Assembly (NCBI GenBank): GCA_959604825.1
Contig: CAUHCN010000013.1
Coordinates: forward strand, 1-57,255
Source of the DNA: an uncultured Collinsella sp.
GTDB lineage: Bacteria > Actinomycetota > Coriobacteriia > Coriobacteriales > Coriobacteriaceae
Direction: 5' to 3'
Length of the DNA stretch: 57,255 nucleotides
A program made the translations under genes and the position numbers. The notes beneath the pieces are model-generated. The model worked only from the letters and a program-made list of their open reading frames with translations. It searched no databases and was not told the origin of the DNA. Shown here piece by piece: positions 22,214 to 31,651 of this stretch. Every line of letters starts with the position of its first letter. Positions within the stretch are counted from its first letter, which is position 1.

Positions 22214-24742
22214 CTACTCGTTGTCGCCTGCGGTCATCTGCGTTGCGGAGAGCGTACCGTCGGCGGCAGTTGCAGCTGCAGCGTCGGGCCAGACCCAGTC
22301 GGTAAAGGCCGGGTGATCGAAGCCCTCGTCGCACGCGAACTCAAAGGCCTCGGTGCGGAATGCCTCCCACTCGTCAATCTGCTCTGCAAACTTGTCGGCG
22401 TCGACCATGCGCAGCACGTCGGCGGCCAGGGCCCAGCGGTCCATGTTGTTCAGACGCAGCATGTCGAACGGCGTGGTCGTGGAGCCCTTCTCCTCGTAGC
22501 CGTGGACGCGGAAGGCGTCGTGGCCGGGGCGGTTCCAGATCAGGCGGCGAATCGTGCCGGCATAGGCGTGGAATGCGAAGAGCACGGGCTTCTCACCGCA
22601 GCCGAACAGCTCAGCCCAGCGCTCATCGCTGATGGCCTGGTCGTTCTCGCAGACGTTCTGAATCTTGAGCAGATCGACCACGTTAACGAACCACACCTTA
22701 ATGCCTAGCTCGCGCAGCATATCGGTTGCAGCCAGGGCCTCAAGCGTCGGCACGTCACCGCAGGTCGCAACCACGACGTCGGCCTCGGCGAGTGAACCAG
22801 CGGTCGATGCCCACTTCCAAGTCGCGACGCCCTCGGCGAGCTCGGCCTTTGCCTCGTCGACCGTCTGGAAGGTCGGGGCGGGCTGCTTGCCGCAGAAGAT
22901 GGCGTTGACGCAGTCGGTGGACTGATAGACGCGCTCGGCCACAGCGAGGGCCATGTTGGCGTCGGCCGGATAGTAAGCATTCACGATATGCGTGTCGTTG
23001 GCCTTGTTGAGCAGCAGGTCGATAAAGCCGGGGTCCTGGTGCGAGAAGCCGTTGTGGTCCTGACGCCAAACATGGCTCGACAGCAAAATGTTGAGGCCGC
23101 TGATGGGGGCACGCCACGGAATCTCGCGCTTGGTGGCCTCGAGCCACTTGCAGTGCTGGTTGACCATGGAATCGACCACGTGCACAAAGCTCTCGTAGGA
23201 GCTCCACACGCCGGAGCGGCCGGTGAGCACGTAGGCCTCGAGGAAGCCCTCGCACTGGTGCTCGGACAGCTGCTCGACGACCTTACCGGAGCCGGCCAGC
23301 AGCTCGTCGTTGGCCTCGTCCTCGTAGAAGCCGGCATCCCACTGCTTCTTGGTCACCTTGTAGGCGGCCTGCAGGCGGTTAGACGCGGTCTCGTCGGGAC
23401 CGAAGATGCGGAAATCGTCCATGTTCTTGGCCAGAACGTCGGCAGTGTACTCACCAAAGACGCGAGCGGCCTCGGTGGAGCCCCAGCCGTGACCATTAGT
23501 GTCGACGGGGACCTCGTGGGCATGAATATCGGGCAGCTCGAGCTCGCGACGCACCTTGCCGCCGTTCGCGTTGGGATTGGCGCCGATACGCAGCTCGCCG
23601 GTCGGCATAAAGGCCGTCACCTCGGGGCGTACCTGGCCCTCGGGCGTAAAGAGCTCCTCGGGCTTATAGGAGCGCAGCCACTCGCGCAGCACGCGGAAGT
23701 GCTCGTGAGTGTCCTTGGCACTCGCCAGCGGCACCTGATGGGCGCGCCAGGAGTCCTCGGTCTTCTTGCCGTCGATGTGCTTGGGGCAAGTCCAACCCTT
23801 GGGAGTACGGAACACAATCATGGGGTAGGCCGGACGGACCACGGTCTCGCCTGCGGCGGCCTGGGCCCGCGCGGTGGCCTTGATGTCGCAGATCTCGTCA
23901 AAGACCTGCTCAAACAAGGCAGCGAAACGCGCATGGATGCTCGCGTGGCTCTCGTCGTCAAAGCCGGCGACAAAGAAGTGCGGCTTGTAGCCCATGCCCT
24001 CAAAGAACTTGGTGAGCTCCTCGTCGGACACGCGGGCGAGGATGGTGGGGTTGGCGATCTTGTAGCCGTTGAGGTGCAGGATTGGCAGGACGATGCCGTC
24101 GGTTGCCGGGTTCACGAGCTTGTTGGACTGCCAAGAGGTGGCAAGCGGACCGGTCTCGGACTCACCGTCGCCCACCACGGCCACGGCCAACAGGCTCGGG
24201 TTGTCCATGACGGCACCGTAAGCGTGGCTGAGCGTGTAGCCGAGCTCGCCGCCCTCGTGGATGGAACCGGGCGTCTCGGGCGCAAAGTGGCTCGGGATGC
24301 CGCCGGGATAGGAGAACTGGCGGAAGAACTTCTGCAGGCCTGCCTCGTCATTGGTGATGTCGGGGCGAATCTCGCGGTAGGTGCCGTCGAGCAGCGACTG
24401 AGCAGTACCGGCGGGGCCACCGTGACCAGGGCCCATCAAGAAGATAGCATTCTGGTTGTGGTCGGCGATCAGTCGATTGACGTGACCGAGCAGGAAGTTG
24501 ATGCCGGGCGTGGTGCCCCAGTGGCCAACCAGGCGGTGCTTAACGTCCGGACGACCGAAGTCGCGCACCTCACCGGTTTTCTCGTCGACAAAGTCGGGGC
24601 GCATTAGCGGGTTAGAGCGAAGGTAGATCTGACCGACGGACAGATAGTTCGATGCGCGCCAATACAGGTCGACGCCCTCGAGCTCGGAAGCCGGCACCTC
24701 GTGGCCCAGCTTTTGCCACGGCGTCCCCAGTGTTTTAGCCAT
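22214..24742 (-). CDS. xfp: Xylulose-5-phosphate/fructose-6-phosphate phosphoketolase
   Basis: This thiamine-diphosphate enzyme cleaves xylulose-5-P or fructose-6-P with phosphate into acetyl-phosphate plus glyceraldehyde-3-P or erythrose-4-P. The 842-residue protein is full length. Visible family marks are VGHWGTTPGINFLLGHVNRL, the GPGHGGPAG loop, the ThDP-Mg motif GDGESETGPLATSW near residue 190, and SHQDPGFIDLLLNK near 570. It lets the cell make acetyl-phosphate and ATP from pentoses and from the glucose-6-phosphate released nearby. It is monocistronic, preceded by LacI-type operators and next to a LacI-family gene; it probably responds to sugar supply. Confidence 0.97.
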   Translation of the reverse strand: MAKTLGTPWQKLGHEVPASELEGVDLYWRASNYLSVGQIYLRSNPLMRPDFVDEKTGEVRDFGRPDVKHRLVGHWGTTPGINFLLGHVNRLIADHNQNAIFLMGPGHGGPAGTAQSLLDGTYREIRPDITNDEAGLQKFFRQFSYPGGIPSHFAPETPGSIHEGGELGYTLSHAYGAVMDNPSLLAVAVVGDGESETGPLATSWQSNKLVNPATDGIVLPILHLNGYKIANPTILARVSDEELTKFFEGMGYKPHFFVAGFDDESHASIHARFAALFEQVFDEICDIKATARAQAAAGETVVRPAYPMIVFRTPKGWTCPKHIDGKKTEDSWRAHQVPLASAKDTHEHFRVLREWLRSYKPEELFTPEGQVRPEVTAFMPTGELRIGANPNANGGKVRRELELPDIHAHEVPVDTNGHGWGSTEAARVFGEYTADVLAKNMDDFRIFGPDETASNRLQAAYKVTKKQWDAGFYEDEANDELLAGSGKVVEQLSEHQCEGFLEAYVLTGRSGVWSSYESFVHVVDSMVNQHCKWLEATKREIPWRAPISGLNILLSSHVWRQDHNGFSHQDPGFIDLLLNKANDTHIVNAYYPADANMALAVAERVYQSTDCVNAIFCGKQPAPTFQTVDEAKAELAEGVATWKWASTAGSLAEADVVVATCGDVPTLEALAATDMLRELGIKVWFVNVVDLLKIQNVCENDQAISDERWAELFGCGEKPVLFAFHAYAGTIRRLIWNRPGHDAFRVHGYEEKGSTTTPFDMLRLNNMDRWALAADVLRMVDADKFAEQIDEWEAFRTEAFEFACDEGFDHPAFTDWVWPDAAAATAADGTLSATQMTAGDNE

Positions 24743-24800
24743 TGTTTATGTCCCTTCGCTGTGCGGTCACCCTCCAATACGGCAACCTTTCGTTGGGACC

Positions 24801-24844
24801 AGTATATTTGCTAAAACGTTTTATCATGGTGAAAAAACGTTTTA
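24801..24844 (-). promoter_or_regulatory. Two LacI-type operators and -10 box of xfp
   Basis: Two palindromes, TAAAACGTTTTA (24812-24823) and AAAACGTTTT (24834-24843), have centres 21 bp apart, two helical turns. The minus-strand TATACT (24806-24801) just downstream is a good -10. A central CG flanked by A and T tracts is the usual form of LacI/CcpA-class operators. The LacI-family gene next door is the obvious candidate repressor. Confidence 0.75.
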
Positions 24845-24946
24845 CCACCCTTATCAATCCCATCGATTAGCAAAACGCGACATTCACCTGCGGCGTTGAT
24901 TGTCACAGGTGCTCCACATTCGGTCTCTGCAAATTGGTAAACGTGT

Positions 24947-25975
24947 TTAGTTGTGTTTAGTAAGCTCGAGCACGCTGTCCTTAACGATAAGCTCCGGCTC
25001 CAGAACGACCTCTTCGGCACGCCTGCCGCCCCTACCGGCAAGACGCTTGGACATGCAGCCAAAAGCATGCTCCGCAAGGACACCAGGGTCCTGCTCAATC
25101 GCGGTCAGTGCCGGCTCAAAGAGAACGTCGGCCGCCGAGTTGTCATAGCTCACCACCGAGATATCGCCCGGGATGCTCTTCCCCATCTCGTGCAAGCGCT
25201 TGAGCAAACCGAGGGCAATGTTATCCGAGCTTGCGAACACGGCAGTGGCGTCAGTTGCGAGCACTGCCTCCGAGGCCTCGTATGCGCTCGGAATGTAGTA
25301 CTCGCTCTCAAACTCCAAACGCGCGTCGATCGGCAGGCCAACCTCGCGCAGCGCGCGCTCATAGCCGGCAAGTCGCTTGCGACCCGTATTGGAACGGCGG
25401 GCATTAACCAGGCAGGCAATACGGCGGTGGCCTTGCTCGATCAGATAGCGGGTGGCCATATAGCCGCCCATCTCGTGGTCGAACATCACCTTGTCGCACT
25501 CGAGCCCCTCAATGGCACGGTCGACCATTACGGCCGGGATGGGCAGGTGGCTGACCTCTTCGCGCAGGGCGCGGTCATCGGAGAACTCGTCACCCACCAC
25601 CAGGAAGACGCCATCAACGCCGCGCGTCACCAGCTGGCGCAGCAGCTCCAGATCGTCATCGGCGCTTCCGCCCGAGCTGGTAATGAAGAGCGCATAGCCG
25701 TCCTCGCGGCAGCGCTTTTCCAGGCTACCGGCGAGCGAGGCAAAAAAGCGGCTCTCGATGTTAGGGACGATAAGGCCCAGCGTGCGCGACTCGCGCATGA
25801 CCAGGCTGCGCGCAATCTGGTTGGGAACATAGTGGTTGCGCGCCGCGACCTCTTTGATGAGCTTGCGGTTTTCTTCCGAGATGCGACAGGGCCGATTATT
25901 GAGAACAAGCGAGACCGACGAGGGGGAAAGCCCCACCTCCTGGGCGATCTGCTTGAGGGTGACTTTGTTGGCCAT
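24947..25975 (-). CDS. LacI-family transcriptional regulator
   Basis: The 342-residue protein has the N-terminal LacI helix-turn-helix (VTLKQIAQEVGLSPSSVSLV, residues 5-24), a hinge with NQIARSLVMRESRTLGLIVPN and a periplasmic-binding-protein-like core with FDHEMGGYMATRYLIEQGHR and SYDNSAADVLFEPALTAIEQ. It lies upstream of xfp on the same strand, with its stop 204 bp before the xfp start, and is divergent from murB. It probably represses xfp through the two AAAACGTTTT palindromes. The effector is unknown. Confidence 0.93.
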   Translation of the reverse strand: MANKVTLKQIAQEVGLSPSSVSLVLNNRPCRISEENRKLIKEVAARNHYVPNQIARSLVMRESRTLGLIVPNIESRFFASLAGSLEKRCREDGYALFITSSGGSADDDLELLRQLVTRGVDGVFLVVGDEFSDDRALREEVSHLPIPAVMVDRAIEGLECDKVMFDHEMGGYMATRYLIEQGHRRIACLVNARRSNTGRKRLAGYERALREVGLPIDARLEFESEYYIPSAYEASEAVLATDATAVFASSDNIALGLLKRLHEMGKSIPGDISVVSYDNSAADVLFEPALTAIEQDPGVLAEHAFGCMSKRLAGRGGRRAEEVVLEPELIVKDSVLELTKHN

Positions 25976-26158
25976 CTCGCTCCTTCCGGGTTTACGCGCA
26001 ATCTCTTGAAAGTATAGCGACTACCCCTCTACCTCGGTGATAAACACTTTACCAATCCGGTGGACGGCTGTTTTATCGCCGCCAGCGCACCAAATCCGTC
26101 CGGGTGGGGTATATTGCAATCGATTGATGACAACGACCACCAAAAGGCGGATATTCGT

Positions 26159-27121
26159 ATGCACGAGAACGATTTTTTTAACGAGGACCTGCTGTGCGCG
26201 CTCGCTGGCGTTGCCGGCGAGGACAACGTGCTGATGAGCGAGCCCATGCGCGAGCACACCACGTTTAAGATCGGCGGTCCGGCCGACGTCTTTGTCACGC
26301 CCGATACTGAGCAGGGCCTCGTCGCCACGCTCGATACCTGCTATCGCTGCAATCTACCACTCACCATCGTGGGCAACGGCTCCGACTTGCTCGTCGGCGA
26401 CAAGGGCATCCGCGGCGTCGTCGTAGCGCTGGGCGAGGGCCTCTCCGACATTACGGTCGACGGCACGCACGTCACGGCGGCAGCCGGCGCCTTGCTTTCC
26501 GATGTCGCAGCCGCGGCAGCCGAGGCCGGCCTTACCGGCATGGAGCCCATCTCGGGCATTCCCGGATCGGTCGGCGGTGCCTGCTACATGAACGCCGGAG
26601 CATACGGCGCTTGCATGGCCGATGTGCTGGAGTCCGTGCGCGTCTACAAGCCCGCCCGCATGCTCGACGACGGCACCCGCGGTAGCGGCAGCATTATTGA
26701 GTTCGATGTCGATGAGCTCAACCTGGGCTATCGCAAGAGCCGCATTGCCGACGACGGTTTCGTCGTGCTTTCGGCCACTTTCAATCTCGCCCCGGGCAAC
26801 GCCGCGATGATCAAGGCCGACATGGACGACTACCGCCAGCGCCGCGAGGACAAGCAGCCGCTCGACATGCCGAGTGCCGGCTCCACCTTCAAGCGCCCCG
26901 AGGGCTACTTTGCCGGCAAGCTCATCATGGACGCCGGCCTGCGAGGACACGCCATCGGCGGCGCGCAGGTGAGCGAAAAGCACTGCGGCTTCATCGTCAA
27001 CGCCGACCACGCCACCGCCGCCGATGTCGACGAACTCATCCGCCACATCCAAACAACCGTCAAAGACCAATTCGACGTAGACCTCGAACCCGAAGTCCAC
27101 CGAGTCGGCGAATTCCTCTAA
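26159..27121 (+). CDS. murB: UDP-N-acetylenolpyruvoylglucosamine reductase MurB
   Basis: MurB reduces UDP-GlcNAc-enolpyruvate to UDP-MurNAc with FAD and NADPH, an essential peptidoglycan step. The 320-residue protein has the FAD-binding segments TTFKIGGPADVFV, VGNGSDLLV and SGIPGSVGGACYMNAGAYG, the catalytic serine in AGSTFKRP, and a C-terminal glutamate in DLEPEVHRVG. This is the type II form. I start at ATG 26159 after AGGCGG; an upstream in-frame extension lacks similarity. It is monocistronic with its own terminator. Confidence 0.96.
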   Translation: MHENDFFNEDLLCALAGVAGEDNVLMSEPMREHTTFKIGGPADVFVTPDTEQGLVATLDTCYRCNLPLTIVGNGSDLLVGDKGIRGVVVALGEGLSDITVDGTHVTAAAGALLSDVAAAAAEAGLTGMEPISGIPGSVGGACYMNAGAYGACMADVLESVRVYKPARMLDDGTRGSGSIIEFDVDELNLGYRKSRIADDGFVVLSATFNLAPGNAAMIKADMDDYRQRREDKQPLDMPSAGSTFKRPEGYFAGKLIMDAGLRGHAIGGAQVSEKHCGFIVNADHATAADVDELIRHIQTTVKDQFDVDLEPEVHRVGEFL

Positions 27122-27125
27122 AAAA

Positions 27126-27160
27126 GAAGGCCCCGAAAGGGGCCTTCACTTTCTTTTATT
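27126..27160 (+). terminator. Intrinsic terminator of murB
   Basis: GAAGGCCCC-GAAA-GGGGCCTTC (27126-27147), a 9-bp stem with a stable tetraloop, is followed by TTTCTTTTATT. It starts 4 bp after the murB stop. Confidence 0.92.
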
Positions 27161-27199
27161 CAGACAACCAATCCGGTGCGTAGCGCCCCGAACCCGAGA

Positions 27200-27335
27200 G
27201 GGCCGCGTGCCCGCCCGCAATATATTTGATTGATCGCGAGTTCCGCACGCAAAGAAGGCCACTTAATGTGGCCTTCGTCTTGCGCAGGACTGCCCGAGCA
27301 GGCAATCAAGTATATTGCGGGCGGGCACGCGGCCC
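27200..27335. repeat. Arm-variable palindrome, family I, copy A
   Basis: Arms of 33 bp (27200-27232 and 27303-27335), one G-T type mismatch, begin GGGCCGCGTGCCCGCCCGCA and turn A/T-rich inside. They enclose a core of about 70 bases starting TCGCGAGTTCCGCACGC and holding the inner hairpin GAAGGCCAC-TTAAT-GTGGCCTTC. The core is nearly identical to those at 45163 and 50235; the arms are not. It ends 8 bp from the stop of the peptidoglycan hydrolase gene. Confidence 0.9.
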
Positions 27336-27343
27336 AACTTGCG

Positions 27344-28549
27344 TTACGACAGCGCAATACCGCCGAGCCAGCCCCAGCGCACGCCAGAGCCAGTACCGTA
27401 GAACCGAATAAACGCATCAAGTGACTTAGACGTAATGGAGCCCTCGTTGCTCATAACGATGCCGCCACCAACATAGATGCCCACGTGTCCGTACAGCAGG
27501 CCCGGCGTACCGGTACCACTGTGCGACGAGTCGGCCACGATCATGCCCACCTGCAGCGCCGAACGATCGGAGCTGTAGCACCAGGCGTTAAACATGTCGC
27601 ACGCGTTGCCGCCAAAGTAGCCCACGCCGGCGTTGCGGAATACGTTGGTAACCCAAGCGGCGCACCAGTTCAGGCCAGGCGAAGGGGTGGAGTAGCATGC
27701 GTTGACGACGGCCTGCTGCTTGCCCGAGCCGGCATTCTGTTGCGGAGTTCCGGGCGCATACGATCCGCCACCCGAGCTTGAACCACCCGAGTAGGAATTG
27801 TTCTTGTTTGCGGCAGCCGCGGCAGTAGCAGCCTTCCTGGCAGCCTCCTCTGCCTGGGCGGCAGCGAGAATCTCGGAATCACGCTGGGCCATGAGTTCCT
27901 TGACATCGTCGGAGAGGCCGTTCAGAACTGTCTGGACCTCCTGCTGCTTGGCCTGCATGTCCTGCATCTGAGCAGTCTGCTGATCCTTGAGTTTCTCCAG
28001 GTCGGCCTTTTGTGCTTCGAGCTCGGTCTTCTGCGCGTCGAGCTCAGCCTGAATCGTCTGGATATCCTCGATGGCATCGCGGTCGCTCTTGTTGATCTTC
28101 TCAACGTAATGCGCGTTGGCGACGAGTTCCTCAAACGAGCCAGAGGCCAGCAGCAGCGACAGGATGTTCGTACCGCCGGACTTGTAGCTGGCGGCCACGC
28201 GATCGGAAAGGTCGTTGCGCTTCTTCTTGAGCTCGGCCTTCTTTTCATCGATCTGGGCCTGCGTGTCGTCAATCTTGCCCTGGACATTCTCGATGTCGTT
28301 GAGGGTCTGGGCATTCTTGTTGGCCAGCGCCGCATACTCATTTGCGATGCTGTCGAGCTGAGCCTGAACCTCGTCGAGTTGGGCCTGGGCGGCATTCAAT
28401 TTATCGGTGGTTTCTTTGGAAGCCTCCGCCGCATGGGCGCGAGTGGGCAGGCCAAAAAGAACTGCCGCAGAAGCGGCGCCGAACAGGGCCTTAAGGGCAG
28501 TGCGGCGCGAGAGCTCCTGGGAAAGGATGGAATCGCTGTTTGGTGACAT
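27344..28549 (-). CDS. Exported NlpC/P60-type peptidoglycan hydrolase with coiled coil
   Basis: The 401-residue protein starts with a twin-arginine-like signal peptide (SRRTALKALFG, then a hydrophobic stretch and ARAHA-type cleavage near residue 40, seen as TRAHAAEA). Residues about 45-250 form a long coiled coil like those of RipA/CwlO-type enzymes. A glycine/serine linker leads to the C-terminal peptidase domain with a candidate nucleophile in NWCAAWVTNVF (Cys 296) and histidine in LYGHVGIYVGGG (His 355). It probably cuts cell-wall peptides at division under control of the coiled coil. A CHAP-type fold cannot be excluded. Confidence 0.88.
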   Translation of the reverse strand: MSPNSDSILSQELSRRTALKALFGAASAAVLFGLPTRAHAAEASKETTDKLNAAQAQLDEVQAQLDSIANEYAALANKNAQTLNDIENVQGKIDDTQAQIDEKKAELKKKRNDLSDRVAASYKSGGTNILSLLLASGSFEELVANAHYVEKINKSDRDAIEDIQTIQAELDAQKTELEAQKADLEKLKDQQTAQMQDMQAKQQEVQTVLNGLSDDVKELMAQRDSEILAAAQAEEAARKAATAAAAANKNNSYSGGSSSGGGSYAPGTPQQNAGSGKQQAVVNACYSTPSPGLNWCAAWVTNVFRNAGVGYFGGNACDMFNAWCYSSDRSALQVGMIVADSSHSGTGTPGLLYGHVGIYVGGGIVMSNEGSITSKSLDAFIRFYGTGSGVRWGWLGGIALS

Positions 28550-28815
28550 ATGTACTCCGTTACATGCTTATTTATATGTCGCTCAACTCATACATATTAG
28601 CGTACATATGGCGCGTCCCAACGATTTCCACGAACGGCAGGAAACTACAAGGTCGGCGGCTCGTAAGCGAGTGTCAAAGATCAGGTTATGCGTGCGCAAG
28701 CTCTGTTATGAGTACGTTAGCATAATCCTCTGCTTTTCCTACAGCGCATGATTTGGGCGTCCCTGCCTGCGCTATACTCCCCTCTAGAAGTGTTCCTGAT
28801 TCGATAGGAGACTAC
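28550..28815. promoter_or_regulatory. Divergent promoter region of the hydrolase and galE
   Basis: This 266-bp spacer separates two divergent genes. TATACT (28773-28778, plus) is a good -10 for galE, 38 bp before its start; the -35 is poor. The minus side is A/T-rich without a clear promoter. I see no repeat or RNA structure here. Confidence 0.45.
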
Positions 28816-29877
28816 ATGTCCAAAGCACTCGACCCCAAAGACACCTGCGTCCTCGTTACCGGTGGCGCCGGTTTTATCGGCTCGCACACCGTCGTTCAGC
28901 TGCTCGAGGGTGGCTACCAGGTCGTCATCGTCGATGATCTCTCCAACTCCAGCGCCGTCGCCGTCGACCGCGTCAAGACCATCGTGGGCGACGAAGCCGC
29001 CAAGAACCTCACCTTCTACAAGGCCAACGTGCTCGACCGCGATGCGATGAACAAGATCTTCGATACCCATCAGATCGACCGTGTCATCCACTTTGCCGGC
29101 TTTAAGGCCGTCGGCGAGTCGGTGAGCAAGCCCGTCGAGTACTACCACAACAACATCGAGAACACCCTGGTGCTCATCGACGTCATGCGCAACCATGGCT
29201 GCAAGTCCATCATCTTCTCGAGCTCCTCGACCGTCTACGGCGACCCGGACAACCCGCCCGTCACCGAGGAAGACCCCAAGAAGCCCGCAACCAACCCCTA
29301 TGGCTGGACCAAGTGGATGATCGAGCAGATCCTTATGGACGTCCACACCGCCGACCCCGAGTGGGACGTCGTGCTGCTCCGTTACTTCAACCCCATCGGT
29401 GCTCATCCGTCGGGCCTGATCGGCGAGGACCCCAAGGGCATCCCCAACAACCTGGTGCCCTATGTCGCCCAGGTCGCCGTGGGCAAGCTCGAGGCCGTTC
29501 AGGTCTTTGGCAACGACTACCCCACCCCCGACGGCACCGGCGTGCGCGACTACATCCACGTGTGCGATCTGGCCTCTGGTCACGTTGCCGCCCTTAACTG
29601 GATGAACGGCAAAACCGGCGTCGAGATCTTTAACCTGGGCACCGGCACCGGCACCTCGGTACTCGAGGTCATCGCCGCCTTCTCCAAGGCTTGTGGCAAG
29701 GAGCTGCCCTACGTGATCCGCGAGCGCCGCGCCGGCGACATCGCTGCCAACTGGTGCGATGCCTCAAAGGCCGAGCGCATGATGGGCTGGAAGGCCCAGT
29801 ACGACATCGCGGACATGTGCCGCGATAGCTGGAACTGGCAGAGCCACAACCCCAACGGCTTCGCCGACGCCGAGTAG
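28816..29877 (+). CDS. galE: UDP-glucose 4-epimerase GalE
   Basis: GalE interconverts UDP-glucose and UDP-galactose in the Leloir pathway and for surface polysaccharides. The 353-residue short-chain dehydrogenase-type protein has the NAD-binding GGAGFIGSHTVVQLL near residue 16, FSSSSTVYG with the catalytic serine, and the YxxxK pair in NPYGWTKWM. The C-terminal GTGTGTSVLEVI and ADIAANWCD-like region (GDIAANWCDASKA) match GalE rather than other epimerases. Start ATG 28816 after ATAGGAG. It stands alone, with its own terminator. Confidence 0.95.
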   Translation: MSKALDPKDTCVLVTGGAGFIGSHTVVQLLEGGYQVVIVDDLSNSSAVAVDRVKTIVGDEAAKNLTFYKANVLDRDAMNKIFDTHQIDRVIHFAGFKAVGESVSKPVEYYHNNIENTLVLIDVMRNHGCKSIIFSSSSTVYGDPDNPPVTEEDPKKPATNPYGWTKWMIEQILMDVHTADPEWDVVLLRYFNPIGAHPSGLIGEDPKGIPNNLVPYVAQVAVGKLEAVQVFGNDYPTPDGTGVRDYIHVCDLASGHVAALNWMNGKTGVEIFNLGTGTGTSVLEVIAAFSKACGKELPYVIRERRAGDIAANWCDASKAERMMGWKAQYDIADMCRDSWNWQSHNPNGFADAE

Positions 29878-29899
29878 CAAAAACCTACATACCGTTCTT

Positions 29900-29935
29900 G
29901 CCCCGATCTCACGTTGTGAGGTCGGGGCTTTTTTC
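29900..29935 (+). terminator. Intrinsic terminator of galE
   Basis: GCCCCGATCTCAC and GTGAGGTCGGGGC (29900-29912 and 29916-29928, one mismatch) form a long stem with a GTT loop, followed by TTTTTTC. Confidence 0.93.
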
Positions 29936-29945
29936 ATGGCATGTA

Positions 29946-30013
29946 GCCATTCGCCGAAAATCGACCAACTTTTTTATCTTGCCTGTACATGTTTAAACAA
30001 CATGTTTTACAAT
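29946..30013 (+). promoter_or_regulatory. malQ promoter with palindromic operator
   Basis: TACAAT (30008-30013) is a good -10, with TGTACA (29984-29989) as a possible -35 at 18 bp. The palindrome ACATGTTTAAACAACATGT (29987-30005) fills the space between them and contains GTTTAAAC. The same octamer class occurs before the ABC transporter and at the TreR-like/PTS divergent promoter. Upstream, CATTCGCCGA (29948-29957) weakly resembles the -70 word of other sugar operons. Confidence 0.65.
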
Positions 30014-30098
30014 AGGCGTATCGAATCAGAACATCGGAGGCGGACTGCACACCCATCGGCAGGCCGACCCCACAACAAGAAGGTTGGTGAGCGCATTC

Positions 30099-31604
30099 AT
30101 GGAGCGTGCAAGCGGCGTCCTCATGCCCGTCTCATCTCTGCCCGGACCATACGGAATCGGCGGCTTTGGCTGGAATGCCTACGACTTCGTCGATTTTCTC
30201 GCCTCGTGCAAACAACATTACTGGCAGATTCTGCCCCTTACGACGACCAGCTATGGCGATTCGCCTTATCAGTCGTTCTCGGCCCGCGCAGGCAACCCCA
30301 ACTTTATCGACTTTGCCGAGCTTATCGAGGCAGGGTATCTGGAGCAGCGCGATATCGATGGCGTGTATCTGGGATCCGACCCCAGCAATGTCGACTACGG
30401 TGCCATCTTTGGCGGCCGCCGTCAGATTCTCGACCGCGCCGCCGAGCGCTTTGCTGCCGACAAGCCGGCCGATTTCGATGACTTTATCCAGGCCAACGAG
30501 GACTGGCTCATCCCCTACTGTGAGTTCATGACCGTCAAAGAGGAGTGCGGTCTCAAGGCGTTTTGGGAGTGGCCCGCGGAGCTCCGCACCCGCGGCGAGG
30601 CTTCCGCCAAGGTCTGCGCCGACCATCCGGCGCGTATGCTCTACCACCAGATGACGCAGTACTTCTTCGATCGCCAGTGGAGCCGCCTCAAGGCCTATGC
30701 CAACGAGCGCGACATTCTCATCATCGGCGACCTGCCCATCTATGTCTCGCGTGACTCCGTCGAGATGTGGGCGACACCTGAGCTCTTTAAGATCGACGCC
30801 GCCGGCAATCCCGTGAGCGTCGCCGGCACGCCGCCCGACCAGTTCTCGGCCACCGGCCAGTACTGGGGCAACCCCATCTACGACTGGGACGCCATGGAGG
30901 CCGACGGCTTCTCCTGGTGGGAGGGCCGCATTCGCGCCGCCCTCGACATGTACGACGTCATCCGCCTGGATCACTTCCGCGGCTTCGAGGCCTATTGGGA
31001 GGTGCCGTTCTCCTCGCCTGATTCGTCCTACGGTTCGTGGACGCAGGGTCCCGGCCTCAAGCTCTTCAAGACACTCGAGGAAAAGCTCGGCACGCTGCCC
31101 ATCATCGCCGAGGACCTGGGCTTCCTCACCCCCGGCGTCATCGATATGCGCGACAACTCGGGCTTCCCCGGCATGAAGATCCTGCAGTTTGCCTTTGAGG
31201 GCACCAACTCGTACTACCTGCCGCACAACTACATTGCCAACACCGCCGCCTACGTGGGCACTCACGACAACGAGACGGCACGCGGCTGGTTTGAAGGAAC
31301 GGCTACCCCGCGTCAGCGCGAGCAGACAGCCCTGTACACCCATCAGCAGGCCGGCGAACCCATCGCCGACGCGCTCAACCGAACCATCGCAGCCAGCGTG
31401 AGCGACACGTGCATCTACACCATGCAGGACCTGCTCAACTTGGGCAACGAGGCGCGCATCAACACCCCTGCCACGCTGGGCGGCAACTGGACCTGGCGCA
31501 TGCTCGACGGCGCCATCACCCGCGAGCTCGAGCACAAACTCACCGACTGGACCGAGACCTACTTCCGCATCCCGTCGGAAGCCGAAATCGAACTTCCTCA
31601 ATAG
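30099..31604 (+). CDS. malQ: 4-alpha-glucanotransferase MalQ (amylomaltase)
   Basis: MalQ transfers alpha-1,4-glucan segments between maltodextrins and releases glucose. The 501-residue GH77 protein has GDLPIYVSRDSVEMW, the nucleophile region RLDHFRGFEAYWEVP, the acid/base glutamate in IIAEDLGFLTP and GTHDNETARGW. I prefer ATG 30099 (MERASGVLMPVSSLPG) because similarity begins there; a GTG four codons upstream is possible. Gene pairs with glgP 129 bp downstream; together they convert maltodextrin to glucose and glucose-1-phosphate. Confidence 0.96.
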   Translation: MERASGVLMPVSSLPGPYGIGGFGWNAYDFVDFLASCKQHYWQILPLTTTSYGDSPYQSFSARAGNPNFIDFAELIEAGYLEQRDIDGVYLGSDPSNVDYGAIFGGRRQILDRAAERFAADKPADFDDFIQANEDWLIPYCEFMTVKEECGLKAFWEWPAELRTRGEASAKVCADHPARMLYHQMTQYFFDRQWSRLKAYANERDILIIGDLPIYVSRDSVEMWATPELFKIDAAGNPVSVAGTPPDQFSATGQYWGNPIYDWDAMEADGFSWWEGRIRAALDMYDVIRLDHFRGFEAYWEVPFSSPDSSYGSWTQGPGLKLFKTLEEKLGTLPIIAEDLGFLTPGVIDMRDNSGFPGMKILQFAFEGTNSYYLPHNYIANTAAYVGTHDNETARGWFEGTATPRQREQTALYTHQQAGEPIADALNRTIAASVSDTCIYTMQDLLNLGNEARINTPATLGGNWTWRMLDGAITRELEHKLTDWTETYFRIPSEAEIELPQ

Positions 31605-31651
31605 GAGCTACCGCGCCCGACCCCTCCCCACCGTGCGGACGCGCTTGCTTA

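Noticed and set aside
27200..27335. Integron attC site
   Set aside because: attC sites have conserved ends and variable centres; these elements are the opposite, and no integrase gene is present.
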